Shown piece after piece: positions 18,990-26,665 of a stretch of 51,467 nt of DNA (the first letter of the stretch is position 1; every line of letters starts with the position of its first letter). The position numbers and the translations under genes were made by a program. The notes under the pieces were generated by a model. It saw only the letters and a program-made list of their open reading frames with translations. It made no database searches and had not been told where the DNA came from. Origin of the DNA: Rudaea sp. Its GTDB lineage: Bacteria > Pseudomonadota > Gammaproteobacteria > Xanthomonadales > Rhodanobacteraceae. The stretch covers positions 1 to 51,467 of the forward strand of contig JARLJU010000223.1 in assembly GCA_031291055.1 (NCBI GenBank). The letters are read 5' to 3'.

Positions 18990-19436
18990 TCACAGCCGGA
19001 ATTCGACCGCGGTCTTGATCGAATTGGCGATGAAACAGCCCACGTGCGCGCGCTCGTGCAGTTTCGCGTACTCATCCGCGTCCGGTTTCTTGTCGCCGGA
19101 AAAGACCACTTTCGGCGCAAGAATTGCCTTGATCACGGCTATCCGGCCTTCGGCATTCTTGTCGAGCACCGCCATGGCGTCGTCGTTGTAGCTGTCGATG
19201 ACATAGCCACGGTTGGCCGCCACGGCAAGAAAGGTCAGCATGTGGCAGGCTGACAGCGAAGACAGCAGCAATTGCTCCGGGTCGGCATGGGCGTCGTTGC
19301 CGCCAAAGGCCGACGAAGGCGAGCCCTGCAGGGTCTGGCCGCCGGCATAGCGGATCAGATGATCGGGCGAATAGTTGCCGCGCTCGAACGGACCGCCGTT
19401 GCGCGACCAGTGCAGAGCGATACGGTGTTCCGACAT
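18990..19436 (-). CDS. OsmC family peroxiredoxin-like protein
   Basis: 148 residues, the usual OsmC length. The start ATG at 19436 follows GGGGG. DPEQLLLSSLSACHMLTFL holds the first redox cysteine region and ERAHVGCFIANSIKT the second, as in OsmC/Ohr thiol peroxidases that reduce organic or lipid hydroperoxides. It is probably the first gene of the lipid operon, 52 bases divergent from the pseudouridine synthase. A hydroperoxide-detoxifying enzyme ahead of a desaturase and flavoprotein fits a response to lipid peroxidation. Confidence 0.9.
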   Translation of the reverse strand: MSEHRIALHWSRNGGPFERGNYSPDHLIRYAGGQTLQGSPSSAFGGNDAHADPEQLLLSSLSACHMLTFLAVAANRGYVIDSYNDDAMAVLDKNAEGRIAVIKAILAPKVVFSGDKKPDADEYAKLHERAHVGCFIANSIKTAVEFRL

Positions 19437-19488
19437 GGCACAGACCCCCGACTTTGACGCGGCCACCGCAATGCGGCAACGTGCGCAC

Positions 19489-20307
19489 ATGAATCGCAAG
19501 GTTAACGTATCGCCGTCGCGTCGTCATCGTTCGGGCGCAGTCGCGACCGAGCGCACGCCGCGGCACGGCCTGGCCAGGGTGTTGAGCAAGCTCGGCGTCT
19601 GCTCGCGCACGCAGGCGCAGGTGCTGGTGCGTGCGGGGCGCGTGCGTGTGAACGACAGGATCGTGGTCGATCCGGAGTCGGCGACCGACGCAGACAACGA
19701 TCGCATCACGCTCGATGGCGAAGCGGTTGCCGCGGCGGAAAAAGTCTACGTGATGCTGAACAAGCCGAGCGGCCATGTCACTACCGCGAGTGACGAGAAA
19801 AGCCGCGAGACGGTGTATGCCTTGCTGCGAGATGGAAACTTCCCCTGGCTGGGGCCGGTGGGCCGCCTGGACAAGGCCAGCGAAGGCCTGCTGCTGTTCA
19901 GCAACGATAGCGCGTGGGCGGCCCGGCTGACCGATCCGGCATCGCATGTGGACAAGACTTACCACGTGCAGATTGACGTCTGGCCCGATGCCGACCTGCT
20001 GCAGCGGTTGTGCGCAGGCCTCGATCTTGATGGCGAAGTCGTGTGTGCAAAATCGGTGCGCGAATTGCGCCGCGGCGGGAAGAATGCGTGGCTGGAAATC
20101 GTGCTCGACGAAGGCCGCAACCGCCAGATCCGGCGCCTGCTGGCGGCGTTTGACATCGAAGTGCTGCGGCTGATTCGCGTAGCGATCGGGATGTTGGTTC
20201 TGGGGGATTTGCCGAAAGGGAAGTGGCGCGTACTTGGCGACGCGGAAGCCGCAGGGATCTGCCAATATGCGGGGCCGGGAGCCGGAACCACCGGATCAAG
20301 TTCATGA
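19489..20307 (+). CDS. S4-domain pseudouridine synthase (RsuA/RluB/RluE family)
   Basis: About 272 residues. The N-terminal S4 RNA-binding domain reads ARVLSKLGVCSRTQAQVLVRAGRVRVN. The catalytic motif follows as GRLDKASEGLLLF, with the essential Asp in GRLD, then KTYHVQI and the late GRNRQIRRLLAAFDIEVLRLIRVAIG block. It isomerises a uridine in rRNA; the exact position cannot be assigned. The start is uncertain: the ATG at 19489 is used, with further in-frame ATGs at 19471 and 19435. It overlaps the hydrolase downstream by four bases (ATGA). Confidence 0.9.
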   Translation: MNRKVNVSPSRRHRSGAVATERTPRHGLARVLSKLGVCSRTQAQVLVRAGRVRVNDRIVVDPESATDADNDRITLDGEAVAAAEKVYVMLNKPSGHVTTASDEKSRETVYALLRDGNFPWLGPVGRLDKASEGLLLFSNDSAWAARLTDPASHVDKTYHVQIDVWPDADLLQRLCAGLDLDGEVVCAKSVRELRRGGKNAWLEIVLDEGRNRQIRRLLAAFDIEVLRLIRVAIGMLVLGDLPKGKWRVLGDAEAAGICQYAGPGAGTTGSSS

Positions 20308-21509
20308 CCAGGAATACCCACATTCGCGTTGCCGATCTGCGGGGCTACAGCCGCCTTGTCGTCGATGCCACGACCGGGCTGGCAAGCCTCGTGGAAACGA
20401 TGCATCACAATATCCTGCGCACGCCGGGCATTCTGGGCAAGTCGACGCAGCAGCCGACGAAAGGGATTACTGGATTTGTATATAAATCCATTCGTGGCGT
20501 GACGCGTCTTGTCGGCGGCAGCATCGATGCGGTACTGGGTCGGTTGGTGCCGCTGTTCAGCGGCGGCGCTTCGTCGAAAGAGCGCGAGGCCGTGCTGGCG
20601 GCGTTGAACGGCGTATTGGGCGATCACCTGCAGGCCAGCGGCAATCCGCTGGCGATCCCGATGTCGTTGCGTCGCGACGGGCAGGCGCTCGAACCCGGGC
20701 GCAAGGCGCTGGCAGCGGTGATTCCGGGCGCCACCGGCAAGGTGCTGCTGCTTGCGCACGGGCTGTGCATGAACGATCTGGAGTGGCGGCGCAAAGGGCA
20801 TGATCACGGTGCGGCCCTGGCTGCCGATGCGGGATTCACGCCGGTATACCTTCACTATAACAGCGGCATGCATATCTCCATCAACGGCCGTGAGTTTGCC
20901 GCACAGATCGAAACCGTGTTGCGCGCCTGGCCCGTGCCCGTCGAAGAACTGGTGATACTCGGTCACAGCATGGGCGGTCTGGTCGCGCGCAGCGCATGCC
21001 ACTACGGCGACGTCGCCGGTCACGACTGGGTGCGCAAACTGCGCAAGATCATTTTTCTCGGCACGCCGCATCACGGTGCAGCGCTGGAACGCGGCGGCAG
21101 CTGGGTGGACATGCTCTTGGATGCCAGTCCCTACACGACTGCGTTCGCGCGTCTCGGGAAAATCCGCAGCGCCGGCATCACCGACCTGCGCCACGGCAGC
21201 GTCGTCGATGAGGACTGGAAGCATCGCGATCGGTTTGCGCGATCGCACCACAAGCGGGCGATGTTGCCTCTACCGCTGGACGTGAAGTGTTACGCGATCG
21301 CCGCGTCGATCGCGAACCGGCGCGGCAAGCCCGGGCAGGAATTTCTCGGAGACGGCCTGGTGCCCGTTGCCAGCGCGCTCGGCGAGTCGGCGGATGCACG
21401 CAGGAAGCTTGCGATTCCCAAGACCCGGCAATGGATCGGCTACGGCATGAATCACATGGACTTGCTCGACCGCAGCGAAGTGTATGCGCGGATCAGACGC
21501 TGGCTCTAG
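20304..21509 (+). CDS. Alpha/beta hydrolase, PGAP1/lipase-like
   Basis: 401 residues. The first 130 residues are helical and unfamiliar; the hydrolase core has LLAHGLCMND (oxyanion loop), the nucleophile elbow GHSMGG with Ser222, the FLGTPHHGAALERGG segment, and a C-terminal MNHMDLL with the probable catalytic His. It most resembles esterases/lipases of the PGAP1 type; substrate unknown. Translation is probably coupled to the pseudouridine synthase through the ATGA overlap. Its TAG stop overlaps the convergent dipeptidase stop within one palindromic CTAG. Confidence 0.85.
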   Translation: MTRNTHIRVADLRGYSRLVVDATTGLASLVETMHHNILRTPGILGKSTQQPTKGITGFVYKSIRGVTRLVGGSIDAVLGRLVPLFSGGASSKEREAVLAALNGVLGDHLQASGNPLAIPMSLRRDGQALEPGRKALAAVIPGATGKVLLLAHGLCMNDLEWRRKGHDHGAALAADAGFTPVYLHYNSGMHISINGREFAAQIETVLRAWPVPVEELVILGHSMGGLVARSACHYGDVAGHDWVRKLRKIIFLGTPHHGAALERGGSWVDMLLDASPYTTAFARLGKIRSAGITDLRHGSVVDEDWKHRDRFARSHHKRAMLPLPLDVKCYAIAASIANRRGKPGQEFLGDGLVPVASALGESADARRKLAIPKTRQWIGYGMNHMDLLDRSEVYARIRRWL

Positions 21510-22699
21510 ACAATCACTTCGCGGAACAACCGCGCGAAATTGCCGCCTAGGATATTGCCGATGCGTGCGTCGGAATGACCGCGCTGCGACAACATTGACG
21601 CGATGCGCTCATAGCGCAGCGGCGTGTTCAGGTCAGGGGCAAAAGTATACGAATCGGCGCGCTCGCCCGGCGCGGAAATACCGCGCTTCTGCCGTTCGGC
21701 AACCTCGTCGGCAAACATCTTCTTGAATTCTGGCGTGATCTCGACCGCGGAAATAGTGCCGTCGGTGCCGATGCCGACATGATCTTCGCCGCAGACCTTG
21801 ATCGCATGCTCGATGTGGCGGATCACGTCTTCGGCCATCACCTGTCCTTCGCTGCGCAGGTAGGGCATGACGTAGATGCCGATCACGCCGCCGCGGTCGG
21901 CGAGCAGGCGCAGTTCCTCGTCGCGCTTGTTGCGCGGCATGTCGGCTATCGCGGTGCAGCCTGAGTGGGTCACCGCGACGGGTTTTTTCGACGCTTCGAT
22001 GCCTTCATGCGTGGTGCGTTGTCCACAATGGCTCAGATCCACCAGTACGCCACGCTCGTTCATCTTCGCAATCATGTCGTGGCCCAGCTTGCTCAGGCCG
22101 GCATTGCCGGGTTCCAGGCAGCCATCGCCCATCAGGTTGCGGCGGTTGTAGGTCAACTGCACGATGCGAATGCCGAAATTGTGGAAAATATCGAAACGGT
22201 CGAGATTCTCGCCGTACATCGTGGTGTCCTGGAACCCGTAGATGATCCCCAGCCGCTTGCTGCGCCTGGCTTCGTCGAGCTGGGCACCGAGGACCACCTT
22301 CATCATGACGTCGGGATATGTGGCGATCTGCGCATCCCAGTAGGCGATGTTCTTGATCGTTTCCTCGTAGTCGTTGCTGTAGCTGCCGACACTGCCAACC
22401 GTGAAGTTGAGGGCGGTCACGCCGGAATTGCGCATGTCCGCAAGTTCGCCGGCGTCGAGCGGCGTTGGCGTCGCTCCAAGATTGACGCGACCGGGCTGGC
22501 CGCAGGAATCGATGACGATCGCTTCGGGATAGTGGGCCCAATGCGGTTCTGTCGACATGGTCGTTGCGGCGCGGATGGCGGCGGGGAGCAGGGTTGCACT
22601 CATGATGGCACCACTGGTGAGGAGAAATTGGCGGCGTCCGCAGCCATTCGGCCCGATGTCATTCGGCCCGATGTCGTTCGGCGTGAGTCCGATTGGCAT
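21506..22699 (-). CDS. M19 (renal dipeptidase-like) protein with altered zinc site
   Basis: 397 residues from the ATG at 22699, which follows AAGG at good distance; an upstream TTG at 22714 overlaps the DDAH stop. A twin-arginine-like signal (GRRQFLLTSGAIMSATLLPAA) suggests export. Family segments are GDGCLEPGNAGLS, VDLSHCGQRTTHEGI, AVTHSGC and HVGIGTDG. The usual first metal motif DGHNDLP is replaced by DSCGQPG, and the usual GVEGGH by GFQDTT, so His, Asp and the bridging Glu are missing. It may bind one metal or have a different activity. The N-terminus contains a 15-base tandem repeat (NDIGP twice). Operon with DDAH. Confidence 0.85.
   Translation of the reverse strand: MPIGLTPNDIGPNDIGPNGCGRRQFLLTSGAIMSATLLPAAIRAATTMSTEPHWAHYPEAIVIDSCGQPGRVNLGATPTPLDAGELADMRNSGVTALNFTVGSVGSYSNDYEETIKNIAYWDAQIATYPDVMMKVVLGAQLDEARRSKRLGIIYGFQDTTMYGENLDRFDIFHNFGIRIVQLTYNRRNLMGDGCLEPGNAGLSKLGHDMIAKMNERGVLVDLSHCGQRTTHEGIEASKKPVAVTHSGCTAIADMPRNKRDEELRLLADRGGVIGIYVMPYLRSEGQVMAEDVIRHIEHAIKVCGEDHVGIGTDGTISAVEITPEFKKMFADEVAERQKRGISAPGERADSYTFAPDLNTPLRYERIASMLSQRGHSDARIGNILGGNFARLFREVIV
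22645..22683. repeat. 15-base tandem repeat in the dipeptidase N-terminus
   Basis: Two perfect copies of CATTCGGCCCGATGT (22645-22659, 22660-22674) plus a partial third. It encodes NDIGP repeated just before the twin-arginine signal and can change copy number in frame. Confidence 0.85.
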
Positions 22700-22710
22700 T
22701 TTGCGCACCT

Positions 22711-23481
22711 TCAAAATCGCAACGACAGGCAGGTCAAGGCCCCGTCCATCTTGCGGAATTCGGACATGTCCAGGGCGATCGTCGCATAGCCCAGATCACG
22801 CAGCGCCGTCTCGAAGCAAGGATAGCCCGCCGGGATGATCGCATGCCCGTTGATGCGCAGCAGATTCGCCGCATAGCTTTCGCCGGCCGGGACACGGACG
22901 ATCTCATAACCGTGGAAGACGGGCCACGCAGCCAGGGCGTCGATGAGCACCAGGCGGTTTTCGCCCAGGTACGAGATGCCACTCTTCAGATGCAGGATGC
23001 CGTCGATGCCACGGATATCGACCACGGCCGAAGTAAATCCTTCCTTGTCGAGATAGCCGGCGAGTTGGCGCGCGCCTTCCGCATTGGTGCGTTCGGACAG
23101 GCCGATGAAGAAATGCCCGTTCGCAGCGCAGACGTCGCCGCCATCGACTGTTCCTGGCGCCGTGATCACATGGAACCGCGAATATACCCGGCGCAGCGCG
23201 CGTCCGATGCCGATGACTTCGCCTTCGCGGCTGGGTGCGCCGGGGCGGGTCAGGATCGCCGCCTGTGGAGTGAGTACCGCGGTGTCTTCGACGAAGGTCG
23301 AGTCGGGGAAATTCGCGTCGGCTTCCAGTCGGGTCAATTCCAGCCCGCAGCCCTGCAAAGCTGCGCAATAGCGTGCGTGCTGGTCCCGAGCCAGGGCAAG
23401 ATCCGGTTTGCCGAAGTCGACACTGGTAAGGCCCATGTCGAAATTCGCCGCGGGCGGGCGAACGATCGCGTGTTTGAGCAT
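22711..23481 (-). CDS. Dimethylarginine dimethylaminohydrolase (DDAH) family enzyme
   Basis: 256 residues, the DDAH length. Catalytic and binding residues appear in place: VEDTAV near residue 66, GTVDGGDV near 113, His164 in GILHLKSG, and Cys251 in GALTCLSLRF at the C-terminus. The enzyme hydrolyses methylated arginine to citrulline and (di)methylamine. It is first in a two-gene operon, with the exported dipeptidase-like gene starting at or just after its stop. That suggests the pair handles peptide- or protein-derived modified arginine, which is inference. Confidence 0.92.
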   Translation of the reverse strand: MLKHAIVRPPAANFDMGLTSVDFGKPDLALARDQHARYCAALQGCGLELTRLEADANFPDSTFVEDTAVLTPQAAILTRPGAPSREGEVIGIGRALRRVYSRFHVITAPGTVDGGDVCAANGHFFIGLSERTNAEGARQLAGYLDKEGFTSAVVDIRGIDGILHLKSGISYLGENRLVLIDALAAWPVFHGYEIVRVPAGESYAANLLRINGHAIIPAGYPCFETALRDLGYATIALDMSEFRKMDGALTCLSLRF

Positions 23482-23569
23482 CCTGATCCTTCCCCTCGTA
23501 TCGGCGCGGCTACCGGCAGGCCTGAGTGCAGCGTCACCTTAACGCAACGGCGGGATTGTTGTATATCCG

Positions 23570-23607
23570 TTGACATGTGACCAAATAGTCACCTATTATC
23601 CGCACCG
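23570..23607 (+). promoter_or_regulatory. Sigma-70 promoter with embedded ArsR-type operator
   Basis: TTGACA (23570-23575) and TATTAT (23594-23599) are 18 bases apart, the best promoter in the window. A perfect inverted repeat GTGAC-N6-GTCAC (23577-23592) fills the spacer and is a natural operator for the ArsR-type regulator encoded immediately downstream. Transcription should begin near 23606, at or next to the ATG at 23608, giving a leaderless mRNA. Confidence 0.75.
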
Positions 23608-24348
23608 ATGGATGCCGTCTTCAAGGCGCTCGCGGACCCGTTCCGGCGCAAGCTGCTCGATCGCCTCAACCGGCGCGACGGGCAGACACTGGGACAAATG
23701 TGCGAACGCGTCGAGATGACCCGATTCGGTGTGATGAAGCATTTGCGCGTGCTTGAAGGCGCAGGATTGATCGTCACGCAGCGGGTCGGCAGGGAAAAGC
23801 AGCACTACCTGAACCGCGTGCCGATCCGGCGGATTCACGATCGCTGGGTCAGCCACTACACCGAACCGATGGCTGCCGCGCTGTCGCGGCTGAAAACCAC
23901 ACTGGAGGATTCCATGTCCAATACGAAACTGGTCTACGAGGTCGTCATCCGCACCACGCCGGAAAAGCTCTGGCGCGCACTCACCGAGCCGGAATTCACG
24001 CGCCAGTATTTTCACGGCACCGAAATACGCTCCCGGCTGAAAAAAGGTGGGCCGTTCCTCTCGACGACCGTCGATGGAAAAAAAATGGTCGATGGCGACA
24101 TTCTCGAATGCGATCCACCGCACAAGCTGGTACACACCTGGCGTGTGCATTGGGATCCGGCCCTCAGCCACGAGCTGTCGACGGTCAGTTACCTGATCGA
24201 GCCCAAGGGCGAAAACTGCAAGCTCACCGTCATCCATGAAGTCGACAACGCCCCGCTGACGGCGGCGCAGGTGAAGGGCGGTTGGCCGGCGATCATTTCC
24301 AGCCTCAAGACCCTGCTGGAAACCGGCAAGCCGCTGTCGATGGCATGA
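23608..24348 (+). CDS. ArsR-family HTH regulator fused to an SRPBCC (AHSA1-like) domain
   Basis: 246 residues. Residues 1-95 form a winged helix: MDAVFKALADPFRRKLLDRL, then LGQMCERVEMTRFGVMKHLRVLEGAGL and the wing VGREKQHYLN. Residues 103-246 form an SRPBCC/AHSA1 fold (RTTPEKLWRALTEPEFTRQYF to GGWPAIISSLKTLLETG). These are normally two adjacent genes. Here they are in one frame, with a full ribosome binding site (GGAGG at 23904-23908) before an in-frame ATG at 23914 that could start a separate SRPBCC protein. No arsenic-type metal-binding cysteine pair is seen, so the ligand is probably a small hydrophobic molecule. Likely autoregulated through the operator in its promoter. Confidence 0.88.
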   Translation: MDAVFKALADPFRRKLLDRLNRRDGQTLGQMCERVEMTRFGVMKHLRVLEGAGLIVTQRVGREKQHYLNRVPIRRIHDRWVSHYTEPMAAALSRLKTTLEDSMSNTKLVYEVVIRTTPEKLWRALTEPEFTRQYFHGTEIRSRLKKGGPFLSTTVDGKKMVDGDILECDPPHKLVHTWRVHWDPALSHELSTVSYLIEPKGENCKLTVIHEVDNAPLTAAQVKGGWPAIISSLKTLLETGKPLSMA

Positions 24349-24369
24349 CGTGCACGAATGGAGGATGAC

Positions 24370-24768
24370 GTGATCATGCGAAAACTGGCTTCGGCCGTAT
24401 TCCTGATGACAGGCATCGTCATTGGCCTCGGCGCGTTCGGCCATGATTCGAATGCGGTGAAGCTGGCGCAGACGCTTGCAGCCGCCCCAGCGCTTGAGCC
24501 GGCCGATATCAAGGTCATTCTCGCCGTCTGGCATTTCTGCAGCGGCTGCATGCTCGTGTTCGGCGCGACCTGCGTGTGGACGTGGTGGCAGATCCGCAAA
24601 GGTGCGGCCGGTATCCTGGCCGCGCCCGTGCTCATTGGTGTCTTCTACGTCGTCAGCGGCCTGGCGACCGTGGCATATACCGGCGTGCCGTTTTTCTGGC
24701 TGTTCGCCGTGCTCGGCGGCTTGCTGCTCGGGTCTGCGCTGGCACTGCGCCCCGCGATACGGAAGTAA
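24370..24768 (+). CDS. Small four-helix membrane protein, unknown function
   Basis: 132 residues with four hydrophobic segments: residues near 7-25, then VILAVWHFCSGCMLVFGATC, GAAGILAAPVLIGVFYVVSG and FFWLFAVLGGLLLGSALAL. I chose the GTG at 24370, five bases after GGAGG (24360-24364); an ATG at 24376 or 24358 is also in frame. It starts 22 bases after the ArsR-SRPBCC stop and is probably the second gene of that operon. Not recognised beyond being an integral membrane protein. Confidence 0.75.
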   Translation: MIMRKLASAVFLMTGIVIGLGAFGHDSNAVKLAQTLAAAPALEPADIKVILAVWHFCSGCMLVFGATCVWTWWQIRKGAAGILAAPVLIGVFYVVSGLATVAYTGVPFFWLFAVLGGLLLGSALALRPAIRK

Positions 24769-24851
24769 ACCGTCGCAACGGTTGGCGCCAGGCCTCGTGC
24801 ATCGGCGAAAATTTTGCGGCACTATGGAATCCGGTTTGGCTGGGTGCCGAC

Positions 24852-25343
24852 ATGATTTTTGGGATGACAACTTTCACGTTCGTGCACGTTGCCTTGAGCC
24901 TGATTGGAATTCTGGCCGGATTCGTCGTGGTTTTTGGCCTGCTGACATCGCGAAGGCTGGTTGGCTGGACCTTGCTGTTTCTTGCCGCGACGGTTGCGAC
25001 CAGCGTCACCGGTTTCGGATTTCCGTTCGATCATCTGCTGCCCTCGCATATCGTCGGCATCATTTCGTTGATCGTGCTGGCATTCGCAATCCTGGCGTTG
25101 TACGTATTTCGCCTCGCGCGCGCCTGGCGATGGATCTACGTGCTTACTGCCGTGCTCGCGCTTTACCTGAACGTCTTCGTGCTGATTGTGCAGGCATTCC
25201 TCAAGGTGCCGGCGCTGCATGCGCTGGCACCCACGCAGAACGAATCGCCATTCGCGATCGCGCAGGGCGCGGCTCTGGTAGCCTTCATTATCCTGGGCTC
25301 GATTGCGGTCAAACGCTTCCATCTTTCGGTGGCGATCCGATAG
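24852..25343 (+). CDS. Four-helix integral membrane protein, conserved hypothetical
   Basis: 163 residues; hydrophobic helices at FTFVHVALSLIGILAGFVVV, GWTLLFLAATVATSVTGFG, HIVGIISLIVLAFAILALYV and WIYVLTAVLALYLNVFVLIV, plus a C-terminal one. The motifs TGFGFPFDHLLPSHIVG and KVPALHALAPTQ recur in a family of hypothetical membrane proteins I recall from proteobacteria. The ATG at 24852 has only a weak GGGTG upstream; an ATG at 24864 is also possible. It lies 83 bases after the preceding membrane gene and may belong to the same ArsR-led operon. Function unknown. Confidence 0.78.
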   Translation: MIFGMTTFTFVHVALSLIGILAGFVVVFGLLTSRRLVGWTLLFLAATVATSVTGFGFPFDHLLPSHIVGIISLIVLAFAILALYVFRLARAWRWIYVLTAVLALYLNVFVLIVQAFLKVPALHALAPTQNESPFAIAQGAALVAFIILGSIAVKRFHLSVAIR

Positions 25344-25666
25344 GAATCTGCGCTGCCGATGCCGCAACTGCACCGGTTGCTATCCCTGTGCATGCAAGCC
25401 GCGATTGCACGCCGGGCGCCGTAAGCGATTCTACAAACCGGCTGAATCGCTCTCCAGGACCGAAGCCCGGATGGAAGCGCCCGCGCTGCAATCCGGATAT
25501 CCCGACGGTTCATTCTGGATTGCACCGTGCCCAATCGCCTGTACCGGTTTGTTCGCCCATCTCCCTCGAATACGTTCTATCAATGGCTGCCGAATACTAT
25601 GGGCGATAAGTTGGGGCTGTACGCCCCTTTTGCGTACCATGTATGCAGCCTGCCAGGAGAGAATGA
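25344..25666. other. Intergenic region without a recognised gene
   Basis: 323 bases between the membrane protein and the small gene at 25667. Short open frames here have no coding character. No attC core, terminator or promoter was convincingly recognised. Confidence 0.5.
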
Positions 25667-25957
25667 ATGGGCAAACTGTTCGGAAGACTCGTTTTTCTGG
25701 TTGTCTTGGTATTCGGTGCAGGCTATGCATTCAAGTACGTCATGACCGATCGTGTGGCAGACCATTTCAATACCTGCCACGACGACCTGCATATCGGCGA
25801 AAAATTGAAGAGTGCAGACAACGAGCAGCTCGAAAACGTGATTGCCGAATATCAAGCCTGCGTACTCGGCAAAACGACGTTTGTTGACAGCCTGTATTTC
25901 GGCAAGAAGGATATCGCCAAGATGATGGATGCCTTGAGGATGATGAACGCAAAGTAG
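25667..25957 (+). CDS. Small membrane-anchored hypothetical protein
   Basis: 96 residues. One N-terminal hydrophobic segment (LVFLVVLVFGAGYAFKYVM) anchors a helical, charged remainder. That part has two cysteines (CHDDLHIGEKL and YQACVLGK), so a disulfide in the periplasm is possible. The ATG at 25667 follows AGGAGAGA. No family recognised. Its lower GC content and isolated position suggest accessory DNA. Confidence 0.7.
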   Translation: MGKLFGRLVFLVVLVFGAGYAFKYVMTDRVADHFNTCHDDLHIGEKLKSADNEQLENVIAEYQACVLGKTTFVDSLYFGKKDIAKMMDALRMMNAK

Positions 25958-26080
25958 GCACTAGATCTCGCATAAGGTATGCGGACATTCATACGGTTGC
26001 CCCCACTTTCCAGCCGCGAACGATCTGATTATCATCAACGCCAGTCGAAACATCCAAAATCCAACCGGGGAGGATTGCCA

Positions 26081-26560
26081 TTGAAAATGTTGTCGATACG
26101 ATTTCTGTCCATACTCTTCGCGGCTATGCTTGTGCTCTCAATTCCGTCCAGCTACGCCAGTGAGAGCGAAGCTGCCGGCGACGCCCGTCTGTTAGTCGCG
26201 AACATCGAGCGTGCGTGGAACAGCCACGACATGGATGCCTTCGCAAACCTGTTTACCGACGACGCCGACTTTGTAAACATCGAGGGAACACGGTGGCGCG
26301 GACGCGCGGCGATCAAAGACGCGCACGCATTTGTGCACAAGACCATCTTCAAGCAAAACCGCCTAACCATTAACGACACGACGATCAAGCAACTAAGTCC
26401 GGATGTCGTTGTCGCAAGATCCACCTGGCACCTTGAAGGCCAGACAACCATGAAGGGAGAATCCGTACCCAGCAGGACGGGAATCCTCACCAACGTTCTC
26501 GTGCGCTCTGGCTCAACCTGGAAGATTGCGGTCGCCCAGAACACGGATATCGTTTCCTGA
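26081..26560 (+). CDS. Exported SgcJ/EcaC-type SnoaL-like (NTF2 fold) protein
   Basis: 159 residues. The TTG at 26081 lies seven bases after GGGGAGG; the next ATG (26087) is too far from it, so TTG is preferred. A signal peptide (LSILFAAMLVLSIPSSYA) is followed by one SnoaL-like domain: ARLLVANIERAWNSHDMDAF, LFTDDADFVNIEG, WRGRAAIKDAHAFVH and the closing WKIAVAQNTDIV. These proteins bind or modify small hydrophobic molecules; the exact role is unknown. An integron attC site follows 14 bases after the stop, so this may be a gene cassette outside the main array. Confidence 0.8.
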   Translation: MKMLSIRFLSILFAAMLVLSIPSSYASESEAAGDARLLVANIERAWNSHDMDAFANLFTDDADFVNIEGTRWRGRAAIKDAHAFVHKTIFKQNRLTINDTTIKQLSPDVVVARSTWHLEGQTTMKGESVPSRTGILTNVLVRSGSTWKIAVAQNTDIVS

Positions 26561-26573
26561 AGCGCTGCGACGC

Positions 26574-26665
26574 GCCCTAACTGCTCGTTTAAGTGGATGG
26601 CTGCCGGTGGGTTGCAATGGCATGTTGCGCACAGCAGCAGCCGCCACTTATCTCCAGCGTTGAGC
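26574..26665 (+). other. Solitary attC (integron recombination) site
   Basis: Left core CCCTAAC (26575-26581) and right core GTTGAGC (26659-26665, fits GTTRRRY) enclose a stem: AAGTGGATGGCTGC pairs with GCAGCCGCCACTT, leaving one extrahelical A, as real attC sites do. It directly abuts the kbl stop codon. It is the only attC-like site in the left 40 kb. Confidence 0.72.

Noticed and set aside
25972..25986. CGCATA-AGG-TATGCG palindrome as a terminator
   Set aside because: Short stem, three-base loop and no T tract; left unassigned.
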